Shown in pieces: positions 48,973 to 56,212 of a stretch of 64,000 nucleotides of DNA (position 1 is the first letter of the stretch; every line of letters starts with the position of its first letter). The stretch covers positions 124,001 to 188,000 of the forward strand of contig NZ_BLIZ01000001.1 in the NCBI RefSeq assembly GCF_019972315.1, given 5' to 3'. Source of the DNA: Geobacter sp. AOG1 (GTDB taxonomy: Bacteria > Desulfobacterota > Desulfuromonadia > Geobacterales > Geobacteraceae). The translations under genes and the position numbers were made by a program. The notes below the pieces were generated by a model. The model saw only the letters and a list, made by a program, of their open reading frames with translations, had not been told where the DNA came from and ran no database searches.

Positions 48973-50280
48973 CTATACCTGCAAGGTGAAGTAGAAAGTC
49001 GCTCCCCGACCCGGCTCTCCCTCTCCCCACGTCTCCCCGCCGTGGCGCTGGATAATGCGCTGCACCGTGGCGAGGCCAATGCCGGTCCCGGGAAACTCCT
49101 TGGCATTCTGGAGCCGTTGAAAGGGCTTGAACAGCTGGTCAGCGTCCTTCATCTCAAAACCCATCCCGTTGTCGCGGATAAAGAACGCTTTCTTGCCATT
49201 ATGCTCGACCACCCCGAACTCTACCCGAGTATCGGGAACCTTGCGGGTGTATTTCAACGCATTGCCGAGCAGGTTCTCGATGGCGATCTTCAACAAATGC
49301 GAGTCACATTCGGCAACCAGTTCGGGCGCAATGACGAAATCCACAACCCTCTCAGGTTCGGTCAGCAGCAGGTCAGCTGCGATGCTACGAACCATCTCGC
49401 TGAGGTCTACCATCTCCCGCCGGATTTCACGCTGGATTAACCGTGACAGAACCAGCATGTCGTTGACCAGTTCCTCCATATCCTGATTCGCTTCATCGAT
49501 TATTTTGACAAGATAACGGCCACTTTCATCCAGCGTTGCATGATAACTTTCCCGGAGGATCTGGGCAGCCGAGGAGCTGCGTGTAAGGTAGTTGCGCATG
49601 TCATGGGTAAGCGAATAACTGAAAGACTCCAGTTCCCGGTTGGTGACCGACAGCTCCCGCGCCTTGCGCTCCAGCTCTTCCTCAAAATCCTTATGGTTGG
49701 TGATGTCCCTGACGATACAGACTATACCTTTGCCGTCCATTTTCGAGAGCGAGATTTCCTGGGGGAATACGCTTCCGTGCCGTTTCCTGCCAACTGCCTC
49801 ACCGCGCCATTCGCCCTTCTTGAAAATCACGGGGAAAATTTCTTCTTCGAATCTCCGTATTTCATCGTCACCATAAAAAAAACTCCACGATTTGCCCATG
49901 AGTTCCGTGTGAGAAGCATACCCGTGAAGCTTGGCGTGAGAACTGTTCACGTAGACGCATTCACGGTTAGTGTTGAGAATGGCAATACCGTCAATGGAGG
50001 CATCCATGCCGGCCTGATACTTCTCGAGCGCCTCTTCCAGGCGTCTACGCTTGAGCAAAAGATTCAATACGTACGCGACAAAGAGGAACAGTACGCTCAA
50101 GAAGGCCAAACGTACGGCGATTTCTCGGGAACCGGGTAAAAATATCTGCCGGTATACGGTCTCTCCATTCACTGACGCATCGATGATACCGTCGAGAAGA
50201 TAGGATAGGGCCACAAAGCCGAGACCAATGAAGACTATGCGCCGTTGATCGCTTTTCGGAAGGGTGTCTCTTCTCGCCAT
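48973..50280 (-). CDS. Membrane PAS histidine kinase
   Basis: A 435-residue sensor kinase: two membrane segments near residues 15-30 and 55-77 with a short periplasmic loop, a PAS domain near 85-195 ending in IVRDITNHKDFEEE, a HisKA helix with the phosphorylated His226 in SYSLTHDMRNYL, and an HATPase domain with N box ENLLGNALKYT and G boxes DNGMGFEM and GTGIGLATVQRI. The phytochrome-kinase-like HisKA spelling (SYSVSHDLR type) is common in Geobacter. It has no adjacent response-regulator gene on the same strand; it lies 42 bases after the small gene at 50323-50553 and probably shares its riboswitch-controlled transcript. Confidence 0.92.
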   Translation of the reverse strand: MARRDTLPKSDQRRIVFIGLGFVALSYLLDGIIDASVNGETVYRQIFLPGSREIAVRLAFLSVLFLFVAYVLNLLLKRRRLEEALEKYQAGMDASIDGIAILNTNRECVYVNSSHAKLHGYASHTELMGKSWSFFYGDDEIRRFEEEIFPVIFKKGEWRGEAVGRKRHGSVFPQEISLSKMDGKGIVCIVRDITNHKDFEEELERKARELSVTNRELESFSYSLTHDMRNYLTRSSSAAQILRESYHATLDESGRYLVKIIDEANQDMEELVNDMLVLSRLIQREIRREMVDLSEMVRSIAADLLLTEPERVVDFVIAPELVAECDSHLLKIAIENLLGNALKYTRKVPDTRVEFGVVEHNGKKAFFIRDNGMGFEMKDADQLFKPFQRLQNAKEFPGTGIGLATVQRIIQRHGGETWGEGEPGRGATFYFTLQV

Positions 50281-50322
50281 AAAACGGTCCTGAACCCGGT
50301 AAATTTATGATCTTCGCTATAC

Positions 50323-50553
50323 TCAGAGAATATCGTCTACCGTAAAGCCATCGACGTCACCGTCAATAATCTTTTTCCCTAAATTGATACAATGGAAGAC
50401 GGCTTCACCCTTGGTGCCAAAGGAATAGGTTGTTTCAAAAGATTTTACCCGTGCCCCGTGCCTGATCGATAGATTGACCGTCCAGACATCATCCGCTAGA
50501 GATAATGCAGGCACTGGACAAATAGTAAATCCCCTGTATTCATAAAAGTGCAT
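50323..50553 (-). CDS. Hypothetical 76-residue protein downstream of GEMM riboswitch
   Basis: A small soluble protein beginning MHFYEYRGFTICPVPAL and ending DGDVDGFTVDDIL, with VWTVNLSIRHGARVKSF between. I do not recognise a domain; it looks like a compact alpha/beta fold. The frame opens at 50604, but a GGGGG tract lies just before ATG 50559 and ATG 50553; the latter has the better spacing. It is the first gene after the GEMM-I riboswitch and its terminator, and is followed by the histidine kinase, so cGAMP or c-di-GMP probably controls both. No signal peptide or membrane segment. Confidence 0.7.
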   Translation of the reverse strand: MHFYEYRGFTICPVPALSLADDVWTVNLSIRHGARVKSFETTYSFGTKGEAVFHCINLGKKIIDGDVDGFTVDDIL

Positions 50554-50652
50554 TGCCATTCCCCCGCTATGGGCAAAGAAACTCGCACTAAGACCACCCC
50601 CCATCGGTTAAGCACCGTTACGGGGTCATCGCTCCCCTTCACCTTTCCCCAA

Positions 50653-50702
50653 TAAAAAAAGCCGGGTTGCCGAATATCGTATGATATTTCGGCAACCCGG
50701 CT
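50653..50702 (-). terminator. Riboswitch-controlled intrinsic terminator
   Basis: On the minus strand AGCCGGGTTGCCG plus AAATATC pairs with GATATTCGGCAACCCGGCT, loop ATAC, followed by a run of Ts. The upstream arm is also part of the aptamer, so ligand binding and terminator formation compete. This predicts a transcriptional ON switch, as described for related Geobacter cGAMP riboswitches. Confidence 0.9.
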
Positions 50703-50767
50703 GTCTCCTGGAGACCCTTTAGGCTTTCCGTCCTATCCTCGCGGATAGTTTAGTATTTTCGTCTATC
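50683..50767 (-). promoter_or_regulatory. GEMM-I (cGAMP-type) riboswitch aptamer
   Basis: The minus strand shows GATAGAC, then AATACTAAACTATCC, loop GCGA, GGATAGGACGGAAAGCCTA, GGGTCTCCAGGAGAC and AGCCGGGTTGCCGAAATATC. These are the GEMM-I elements: hairpin with GNRA loop, the GACGGAAAGCC receptor joint, a second hairpin, and the closing strand. From memory the sequence is very close to Gm0970 of Geobacter metallireducens, a GEMM-Ib riboswitch that prefers 3',3'-cGAMP. Ligand preference must be inferred; a c-di-GMP response is possible. The closing strand overlaps a terminator, and the small gene plus histidine kinase follow. Confidence 0.92.
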
Positions 50768-50786
50768 GGCTGCTGTGATTTTTCCA

Positions 50787-50816
50787 ATAATAAGAATACA
50801 ATGATTCTCTTATCAA
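50787..50816 (-). promoter_or_regulatory. Promoter for the riboswitch operon
   Basis: On the minus strand TTGATA (50816-50811) and TATTAT (50792-50787) are separated by 18 bases, placing a start about 10-20 bases before the aptamer. It fits a sigma70-type promoter. Confidence 0.6.
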
Positions 50817-50885
50817 AGAATTGAGATGTCGTCAATCAAAATTAAAGGGAAGACCCGTTACCCGATCCCTGGGTATGGCGTTGTC

Positions 50886-50913
50886 TTGACAGCCGGCTTT
50901 TCCCCTTTAAGAT
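50886..50913 (+). promoter_or_regulatory. Promoter of the periplasmic repeat-protein gene
   Basis: TTGACA (50886-50891), a 16-base spacer and TAAGAT (50908-50913) lie 38 bases before the ATG at 50952. The hexamer match is good. Confidence 0.55.
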
Positions 50914-50951
50914 TGGAAAGTACCTATATTCTTGGAAAAGGGGGTTGCATC

Positions 50952-51458
50952 ATGAAGACTTTGCGATTGCATGTTGCGGCAGCATCGATAGCAGCGGTTC
51001 TGGCAGCAGGGGTCTGCACTGCCGCCGAGCACCCGGGAACGGAGGTGGACAAACCGAACGCGGAACATCCGGGGAAAGCGGTTGAAAAGACCACGGGGGA
51101 ACATCCGAGCAAGCCGGTCACCGCCAAATTTATCAAGAAATCGATCAAGGAGCACGTAAAAGCCCAGTCCAAGGCGACCGGCGGCATCTTCATGATCCAT
51201 GACGATAAGCTCAACAAAGAGTGGAAATTGAAGCTCGACAAGATTCACGATCCGGTCCGGATGTTCGAGAAGGACGGGAAAATGACCTACTTCACCTGCA
51301 GCGATTTCAAATCCACCGAAGGGAAAGATGTTCTCGACATAGACTTCTGGATGGTTCTCAAGGGAGACAAGCTGGAGGTGACCGACACCAAGATCCACAA
51401 GGTGAACGGCGAACCCCGCTACACCTATGAAGGGACCGAACTAAAGGAAATCAAGTAA
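50952..51458 (+). CDS. Periplasmic protein with EHPG-type repeats
   Basis: A 168-residue exported protein. The ATG at 50952 is supported by GGGGG about 7 bases upstream and gives a signal peptide LHVAAASIAAVLAAGVCTAA. The mature N-terminus has three tandem units of the form EHPGxxVxKxxx (EHPGTEVDKPN, EHPGKAVEKTTG, EHPSKPVTAK). The remaining 110 residues form a single domain (GGIFMIHDDKLNKEWKLKL, YFTCSDFKSTEGKDVLDID, then LEVTDTKIHKVNG) with one lone cysteine. The longer frame from 50826 is not supported. Function unknown; histidine/glutamate/proline repeats could bind metal. It has its own promoter and terminator. Confidence 0.75.
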   Translation: MKTLRLHVAAASIAAVLAAGVCTAAEHPGTEVDKPNAEHPGKAVEKTTGEHPSKPVTAKFIKKSIKEHVKAQSKATGGIFMIHDDKLNKEWKLKLDKIHDPVRMFEKDGKMTYFTCSDFKSTEGKDVLDIDFWMVLKGDKLEVTDTKIHKVNGEPRYTYEGTELKEIK

Positions 51459-51487
51459 CCGGAGCAGAGATGGCTCCCGGCTCACAA

Positions 51488-51514
51488 AGCCCCCGCAACC
51501 GGGGGCTTTTTTTC
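51488..51514 (+). terminator. Rho-independent terminator
   Basis: AGCCCCCG (51488-51495), loop CAAC, CGGGGGCT (51500-51507) and seven Ts. It separates the repeat-protein gene from the transglutaminase-like gene. Confidence 0.92.
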
Positions 51515-51530
51515 ACTGACAGGAGTGGGT

Positions 51531-52508
51531 ATGCGCGGGCACCGATATGTCTTTTTGCTGATCATTTCGCTGACGGTCTTGAACGCCCTGGCGCACGGGG
51601 CAGCGGCGGCAGAACCGACGAAGCGGCATTTTTTCTTCTCGTACAAGGTCAGGCTGGGCGATGTTCCGGCCGGCGCGTTGAGGCTATGGATTCCCGTCGC
51701 CCCGAACAATGGGGAGCAGACGGTGCGGCTCGCCAAGGTAAGCTCGCCTGTTCCGCTGACCCCGGAGAAGGAGGACGAATACGGCAATTCCCTGCTGTTC
51801 GGGAGCGTCAAGGCCCCTGCAAAAGAAGTGGAAATCGAACTGTTGTATGACGTGACCCGTCGCGAGACCCAAGGGGACCTGACCGGGAGCGGCACGACTG
51901 GTTCTGTGCCAAGGGAAGAGCTGGCCCGTTTCCTGATGCCGGACCGCCTGGTCCCCCTGAACGAGAGAATCCGAAAACTGGCGGCAGAGGTGACCGCGGG
52001 GAGAGCCACTCCCCTGGCAAAAGCCCGGGCCATCTACGACTATACCGTGGACAACCTTTCCTATGACAAGAGCGGAACCGGCTGGGGAAGGGGTGATATC
52101 GATTACGTCTGTGACTTGAAACGGGGCAACTGCACCGACTTTCATTCCCTGTTCATAGGTCTTTGCCGGGCAAGCGGCATCCCCGCCCGGTTCATCATCG
52201 GCTTCCCCCTCCCCGAAGGGACAAGAGAGGGGCGTATCGGGGGGTACCACTGCTGGGCCGAGTTTTACCTGGAAGGGAAAGGCTGGGTCCCTGCGGATGC
52301 CTCGGAGGCGAGCAAGGACAAGACAAGGAAGGAGTATTACTTCGGCAACCTCTGCGAAAATCGGGTCGAGTTCACCCGGGGACGCGATATCCTGCTCAAA
52401 CCACCCCAGCAGGAAGACAGACTCAACTACTTCATCTACCCCTATGCCGAGCTGGACGGGAAACCGTACGACAAGATGGAGTGGAGCTTTTCGTTCCGGG
52501 AGATATGA
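51531..52508 (+). CDS. Exported transglutaminase-like protein
   Basis: A 325-residue secreted protein with a signal peptide ending HGAAAAE (about residue 27), an N-terminal beta domain, and a transglutaminase-like cysteine-peptidase core. The catalytic triad is visible: Cys in KRGNCTDFHSLFIGLCRASG, His in GGYHCWAEFYLEG, and Asp in VPADASEA. Such domains hydrolyse or transfer amide bonds, usually in peptides or peptidoglycan-like chains. AGGAG lies 6 bases before the ATG at 51531; the GTG at 51525 is too close to it. The patatin-like lipoprotein gene follows after 82 bases, possibly as an operon. Confidence 0.88.
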   Translation: MRGHRYVFLLIISLTVLNALAHGAAAAEPTKRHFFFSYKVRLGDVPAGALRLWIPVAPNNGEQTVRLAKVSSPVPLTPEKEDEYGNSLLFGSVKAPAKEVEIELLYDVTRRETQGDLTGSGTTGSVPREELARFLMPDRLVPLNERIRKLAAEVTAGRATPLAKARAIYDYTVDNLSYDKSGTGWGRGDIDYVCDLKRGNCTDFHSLFIGLCRASGIPARFIIGFPLPEGTREGRIGGYHCWAEFYLEGKGWVPADASEASKDKTRKEYYFGNLCENRVEFTRGRDILLKPPQQEDRLNYFIYPYAELDGKPYDKMEWSFSFREI

Positions 52509-52590
52509 CGGGAAGCATCGGAACAACACCCCGGAAATATCCGGGTAGCAGGGATTGGATATCGGGAACATCTGAGTAAAAGGAGCGGAG

Positions 52591-54462
52591 ATGAGGATAA
52601 TCAGCCAAGCGGCGGCCATGGCGATACTGTTTTGCCTGGCAAGCGGCTGCGCAACGGTACACCACGAGAGAGAAGGGAATATATCCGGAATCTTCGGGAA
52701 CTGCTCTTCTGCCTGTAGATCCAGCAAAGAAGCGCGTAGTGATCTGTATCGGAAAAACCAGGAAATTCTCGGGAGGAAATATAAGGAAGAGCGCAGTTAT
52801 CTTGCCAGAAAATACCCCCATGACGTCGGGACAAAAGGCGCAGAACCGAGGATAGGGTTGGCCCTTTCCGGTGGCGGGCCACGGTCGGCCTCCTTTACCA
52901 TGGGTGTCCTGAAGGCCCTTGATGAAAAGGGAGTCATGGACAGGCTCGATGTAATTTCCTCCGTGTCGGGCGGCTCCTACGCAATGTACTGGTATTTTTC
53001 GCAAAACTGCTACCTGAACACCGCCAACAACGAGGATTATTGCCCTCTGAACGACGAAATAACGTCAGATGAAATGGCCCGATTACTAGCCCAAAGAAAA
53101 ACCTTTGACCGAAAGGGCCTGTTCGCGTCCAAGGAACATAATCTCAACGATCCTAAGATTCTGGATGAATACCGGTTCCAGATAAGCCTGGAAGAGAGAT
53201 CCGACATTCTTACCAGTCTCAAGGAACAGGGGACATGGGGAAAACTCCTTGGATACGGCGAGGTGGCGTACAAGGGGAGCGTCTACTCCCTCTCGCTGCC
53301 GTTTCATTGGATATTCAACGGTCTGTTCGACATGAACATGAACCTGAATCCTTCCCGCTGGTACTATCAGAACGGAATCGAACGGACCTACGGGTATGTT
53401 CCGCTCAGCTACGACCTTGAGAAGTTCGCCAACAACGAAAAGGTGCTGTTTCAGCGCAAGGCGGTTGCCCGGCAGGTAAAGTTCTCCCAGTTGCGCGACT
53501 ACGTGTCGAACCCGAACAAGAAATATCCGATGCCATACTTCATCATCAACTCCACGGGTGGGTACGACAGGGGGTATGATGTCTTCGGCGACGGCAAATA
53601 CAGGCAGATGCACAAAGCAATCTTCGAATTCACCCCCTGGCTCTGCGGATCAGACCTTTTTGGTTACCGGGAGGCCGAGGAGTGCGAAAAGGAGGTCAGT
53701 TTCTCCCGCGCCATCTCGATATCAGGCGCTGCGGTGGACGGCCAGCAGGAAGCGATCGACCTTGCCGGTGTCGGAATCGGCGAGTCAAAGGCTACCTCGA
53801 CGGCGATGAACATATTCAATCTGGATCTTGGGTACAGGATTTCAAATCCCAATACAAACCCGGTTGTCAGGTTCCTGCATTGGCTTACGCCGTTTCCGCT
53901 TTACTTCGTCGCTGATTTGATCCAGGGAGATAGGACAAGCGGCATACGTCTGAGCGACGGCGGCCATTCGGATAACCTTGGGGTCTTCTCGCTGGTGCGG
54001 CGCGGGACAAAGAAGATCATCGCCGTCGATGCGGAACAGGACCAGAAAAGTGTGTTCGAGGCTGCTCACCGGCTCGGGGTGCAGCTCGAAAAAGAACTCG
54101 GCCTCAAGCTCAGCTTTGACAAACCGGATAAGGTTATCGACGTGTACAACACGCCGTTGTCCCAAGCGGTCATCAGGGGGAAGATATCCGGCATGGTTGA
54201 CGAAAACGGCGACGATGCCCCTATAGAACTGATCTACATCAAGCTCTCCCTGGACCGTCAACTCGTGAAGGTGGGCGATCAGGGGTACCCGTTCAGCATC
54301 ATAAAGTACCAGGAGAAGGATCCTCTATTCCCCCACGATCCGACCTTCGACCTCTTCTATAGCCCGGAGCAGTACAAGGCCTACCGCGACCTGGGGTACA
54401 TGCTCGGAAACAGTTACGAAAAGTATGGGGAGTTCATGCAGGAAAAACCGGAGAGCAGATAA
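52591..54462 (+). CDS. Patatin-like phospholipase lipoprotein
   Basis: A 623-residue lipoprotein (lipobox LASGC at residues 16-20). The patatin-like core starts near residue 85: oxyanion loop GLALSGGGPRSASFTMGV, nucleophile elbow VISSVSGGSYAMYWYF (Ser in VSGGS), and the dyad aspartate in LSDGGHSDNLGVF near residue 455. The catalytic dyad is therefore intact. Hydrophobic stretches in the middle (FHWIFNGLF, LHWLTPFPLYFVADLI) may contact membrane. A protein of this size and lipidation is likely an outer-membrane or periplasmic phospholipase. AAAGGAG precedes the ATG. It lies downstream of the transglutaminase-like gene. Confidence 0.87.
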   Translation: MRIISQAAAMAILFCLASGCATVHHEREGNISGIFGNCSSACRSSKEARSDLYRKNQEILGRKYKEERSYLARKYPHDVGTKGAEPRIGLALSGGGPRSASFTMGVLKALDEKGVMDRLDVISSVSGGSYAMYWYFSQNCYLNTANNEDYCPLNDEITSDEMARLLAQRKTFDRKGLFASKEHNLNDPKILDEYRFQISLEERSDILTSLKEQGTWGKLLGYGEVAYKGSVYSLSLPFHWIFNGLFDMNMNLNPSRWYYQNGIERTYGYVPLSYDLEKFANNEKVLFQRKAVARQVKFSQLRDYVSNPNKKYPMPYFIINSTGGYDRGYDVFGDGKYRQMHKAIFEFTPWLCGSDLFGYREAEECEKEVSFSRAISISGAAVDGQQEAIDLAGVGIGESKATSTAMNIFNLDLGYRISNPNTNPVVRFLHWLTPFPLYFVADLIQGDRTSGIRLSDGGHSDNLGVFSLVRRGTKKIIAVDAEQDQKSVFEAAHRLGVQLEKELGLKLSFDKPDKVIDVYNTPLSQAVIRGKISGMVDENGDDAPIELIYIKLSLDRQLVKVGDQGYPFSIIKYQEKDPLFPHDPTFDLFYSPEQYKAYRDLGYMLGNSYEKYGEFMQEKPESR

Positions 54463-54522
54463 AGGTGGGCAGGTCTACATTCTTCAAATTATAACTGTTG
54501 GGGGCATGACCCCCTAAGTTCC
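54461..54522 (+). repeat. REP-like palindromic repeat, copy 2
   Basis: A diverged relative of the repeat at 48045: CAGGTCTACATTCTTC here against CAGGTCCACGTTCTTC there, and GGGGGCATGACCCCCTAAGTTCC against GGGCCTGCCCCCTTGAGTTCC. It overlaps the last two bases of the patatin gene stop and the final codons of the response-regulator gene on the other strand. Confidence 0.5.
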
Positions 54523-55047
54523 TTCGGAGGGCAGAGAGGTGAAGGTCGCCATGCCGCCGGACATCTGTGCAAAGATATTCCCGATCACCTGCAAGCTCTT
54601 CTCGAAGTCAATCGGCTTGGAGATATGGCAATCCATGCCGGCGGCAAGACACCTCTCCTCGTCCTCCTTGCGGGCGTGGGCGGTCATGGCGACAATGGGG
54701 GTGTGGCCGCCGCGCTCCCCCTCCTTCTTCCGGATGGCGCGGGTCGCCGCAAAGCCGTCGAGCCGCGGCATCTGGACATCCATCAGCACGAGATCATACC
54801 CCCCCTTCTCCCACAATTCGACCGCCTTCAGGCCATCCTCGGCAAAATCGAGATCGTAGTTCATCCACGTCAGCATCAGCCCGAGAACATCGCGGATCGC
54901 CGGATCGTCCTCGGCAAGAAGGATACGCGGGACCCGCCCCTTCATCCCGATGTCGGGAAAGGGGCGGGCCTCATTCAACGGGGTGTTTTCGTGGGGGACC
55001 CGGGATGGTTCCTTGTCGCAGAGAGCAGGAGCTGGTTGCTTTTTCAT
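54514..55047 (-). CDS. Single-domain response regulator (CheY-like receiver)
   Basis: A receiver-only protein of about 177 residues; starts at 55083 (GTG), 55053, 55047 or 54945 (MKGRVPRILLAEDD) are possible and none has a strong ribosome site. The receiver has the acidic pair in ILLAEDDPAIRD, the phospho-acceptor Asp in LVLMDVQMPRLDGF, the conserved Thr/Ala in VAMTAHAR and Lys in CHISKPIDFEKSL. The receiver follows a 30-50-residue variable lead. The spelling, with AGMDCHISKPI, is typical of receivers of hybrid kinases. No output domain is present. The C-terminal tail (SLPSEGT) is encoded within the REP-like repeat. No kinase is adjacent. Confidence 0.85.
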   Translation of the reverse strand: MKKQPAPALCDKEPSRVPHENTPLNEARPFPDIGMKGRVPRILLAEDDPAIRDVLGLMLTWMNYDLDFAEDGLKAVELWEKGGYDLVLMDVQMPRLDGFAATRAIRKKEGERGGHTPIVAMTAHARKEDEERCLAAGMDCHISKPIDFEKSLQVIGNIFAQMSGGMATFTSLPSEGT

Positions 55048-55103
55048 GGATGCCATCTTAGCAGCAGTGACGGAAATCACCAAAAACTTTGCGCACTGAT
55101 TCT

Positions 55104-55433
55104 TTATGTGCCCGCAGGCTTGTGGTGACAGCGCGTACAGTTATCTTTGATCATGAAGGCTTTCTTCCCATCATGGCATCTCCCGCAATACTTGCCGGCA
55201 TACAGGTCGTTCATGGTTATTTTTACGGTCCCCTGTTTCATCTTGGGGAAAACTTCCGGATTGTGGCAGTCGGAACAGGTCAATCCGGCGTTCTTGTGCG
55301 CTGTCCCGTCGAACAGTACCGTACCCATCGGGCTTCCCTTGAACTCCAGCGTCTTGCCTGGCCCGACTGCGAGGGCATAACCGCTCGCCATAACCGTCAG
55401 AATCAAGCTTATTGCCGTTATCTGTTTTTTCAT
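55104..55433 (-). CDS. Triheme c7-type cytochrome
   Basis: A 109-residue periplasmic cytochrome with a signal peptide (residues 1-22) and three haem sites CSDCH, CGRCH and CTRCH. Distal histidines are seen in GTAHKN and CTRCHHKP. The pattern FDGTAHKNAGLTC, then FPKMKQGTVKITM and GKYCGRCHDGKKAF matches the c(7)-type triheme domain, found alone or repeated in long nanowire-type cytochromes of Geobacterales. The ATG overlaps the DUF72 stop by four bases, so it is translationally coupled to that gene. Being linked to DNA-repair genes is unusual. It probably shuttles electrons in the periplasm. Confidence 0.93.
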   Translation of the reverse strand: MKKQITAISLILTVMASGYALAVGPGKTLEFKGSPMGTVLFDGTAHKNAGLTCSDCHNPEVFPKMKQGTVKITMNDLYAGKYCGRCHDGKKAFMIKDNCTRCHHKPAGT

Positions 55434-56212
55434 GATGAGACCTCCTTCTTGTGGTGAGTTTTGGGCGCCCCTTTTTCATTCAAGTATCCTTCATTTCTCG
55501 GGTTCCCTATCCTTGAAGCGGCGAGCGCCCGGAAACGTGCCGCAATTTCGGGCCCCTTGGCCTCGTCTTCGTGCTTGAAAAATACGAAAGCCCTCTCCCA
55601 TTGTTGGGCAAGTATTCGTTCCAGCCAGTGGGACAGGTCGGCATCCGTATAATCGGAACGGCGCAAGCGCAGGTACCCCCAGGGCGCCGTGCTGATGATC
55701 TCCGTTGCCGGTTTTTCGTCGGTATCCGCGGTGCACAGGTTGCAGCCCCGTTCCCGGAGTAGGTCAAGGATGTCGTCTTTGAACCAGGTCTTGCTCCGGA
55801 ACTCGAACGCGCAGGACATGTTGCCGGGGATCAGGGTGAGAAATTCCTCCAGCGCAGGGCGGTTCGCGCGAAAACTCCCGGGAAACTGGAACAGGGCCGG
55901 TCCCAGCTTCTTCTCCAGGACCGACAGCGTCTTGAAGAAGTATTTGGTCTCCTCGCCGACATTTTTCAACAGCTTCAGATGAGTTATGACCTGGGGGGCC
56001 TTGAGTGCGAAGGAAAAATCTTCAGGGACCTGTTCCGCCCAGGACGCGAGCCCCGCCACCGTGGGCATGTGATAAAACGTATAATTGATCTCCACCGCAT
56101 CGAAGCGCTCCCCGTAGAAGTGCAGCATTTCCTTGGGCGAGATTTTTTCAGGATAGAACCGCCCTTTCCATTCCTTGTACCCATACCCACTCGTCCCCAC
56201 ATGGATGTTCAT
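55430..56212 (-). CDS. DUF72 family protein (YecE-like TIM barrel)
   Basis: A 260-residue DUF72 protein beginning MNIHVGTSGYGYKEWKGRFYP, with the typical HFYGERFDAVEINYTFYHMP, FSFALKAPQVITHL and FAFEFRSKTWF-like blocks (CAFEFRSKTWF here), and WAFVFFKHEDE-type ending. The family forms a TIM-barrel-like fold; its activity is unknown to me. It overlaps the ligD ligase stop by four bases upstream and the cytochrome start by four bases downstream, so it sits in the middle of a tight operon. DUF72 genes next to LigD have been seen in other bacteria, from memory, without an assigned role. Confidence 0.93.
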   Translation of the reverse strand: MNIHVGTSGYGYKEWKGRFYPEKISPKEMLHFYGERFDAVEINYTFYHMPTVAGLASWAEQVPEDFSFALKAPQVITHLKLLKNVGEETKYFFKTLSVLEKKLGPALFQFPGSFRANRPALEEFLTLIPGNMSCAFEFRSKTWFKDDILDLLRERGCNLCTADTDEKPATEIISTAPWGYLRLRRSDYTDADLSHWLERILAQQWERAFVFFKHEDEAKGPEIAARFRALAASRIGNPRNEGYLNEKGAPKTHHKKEVSS

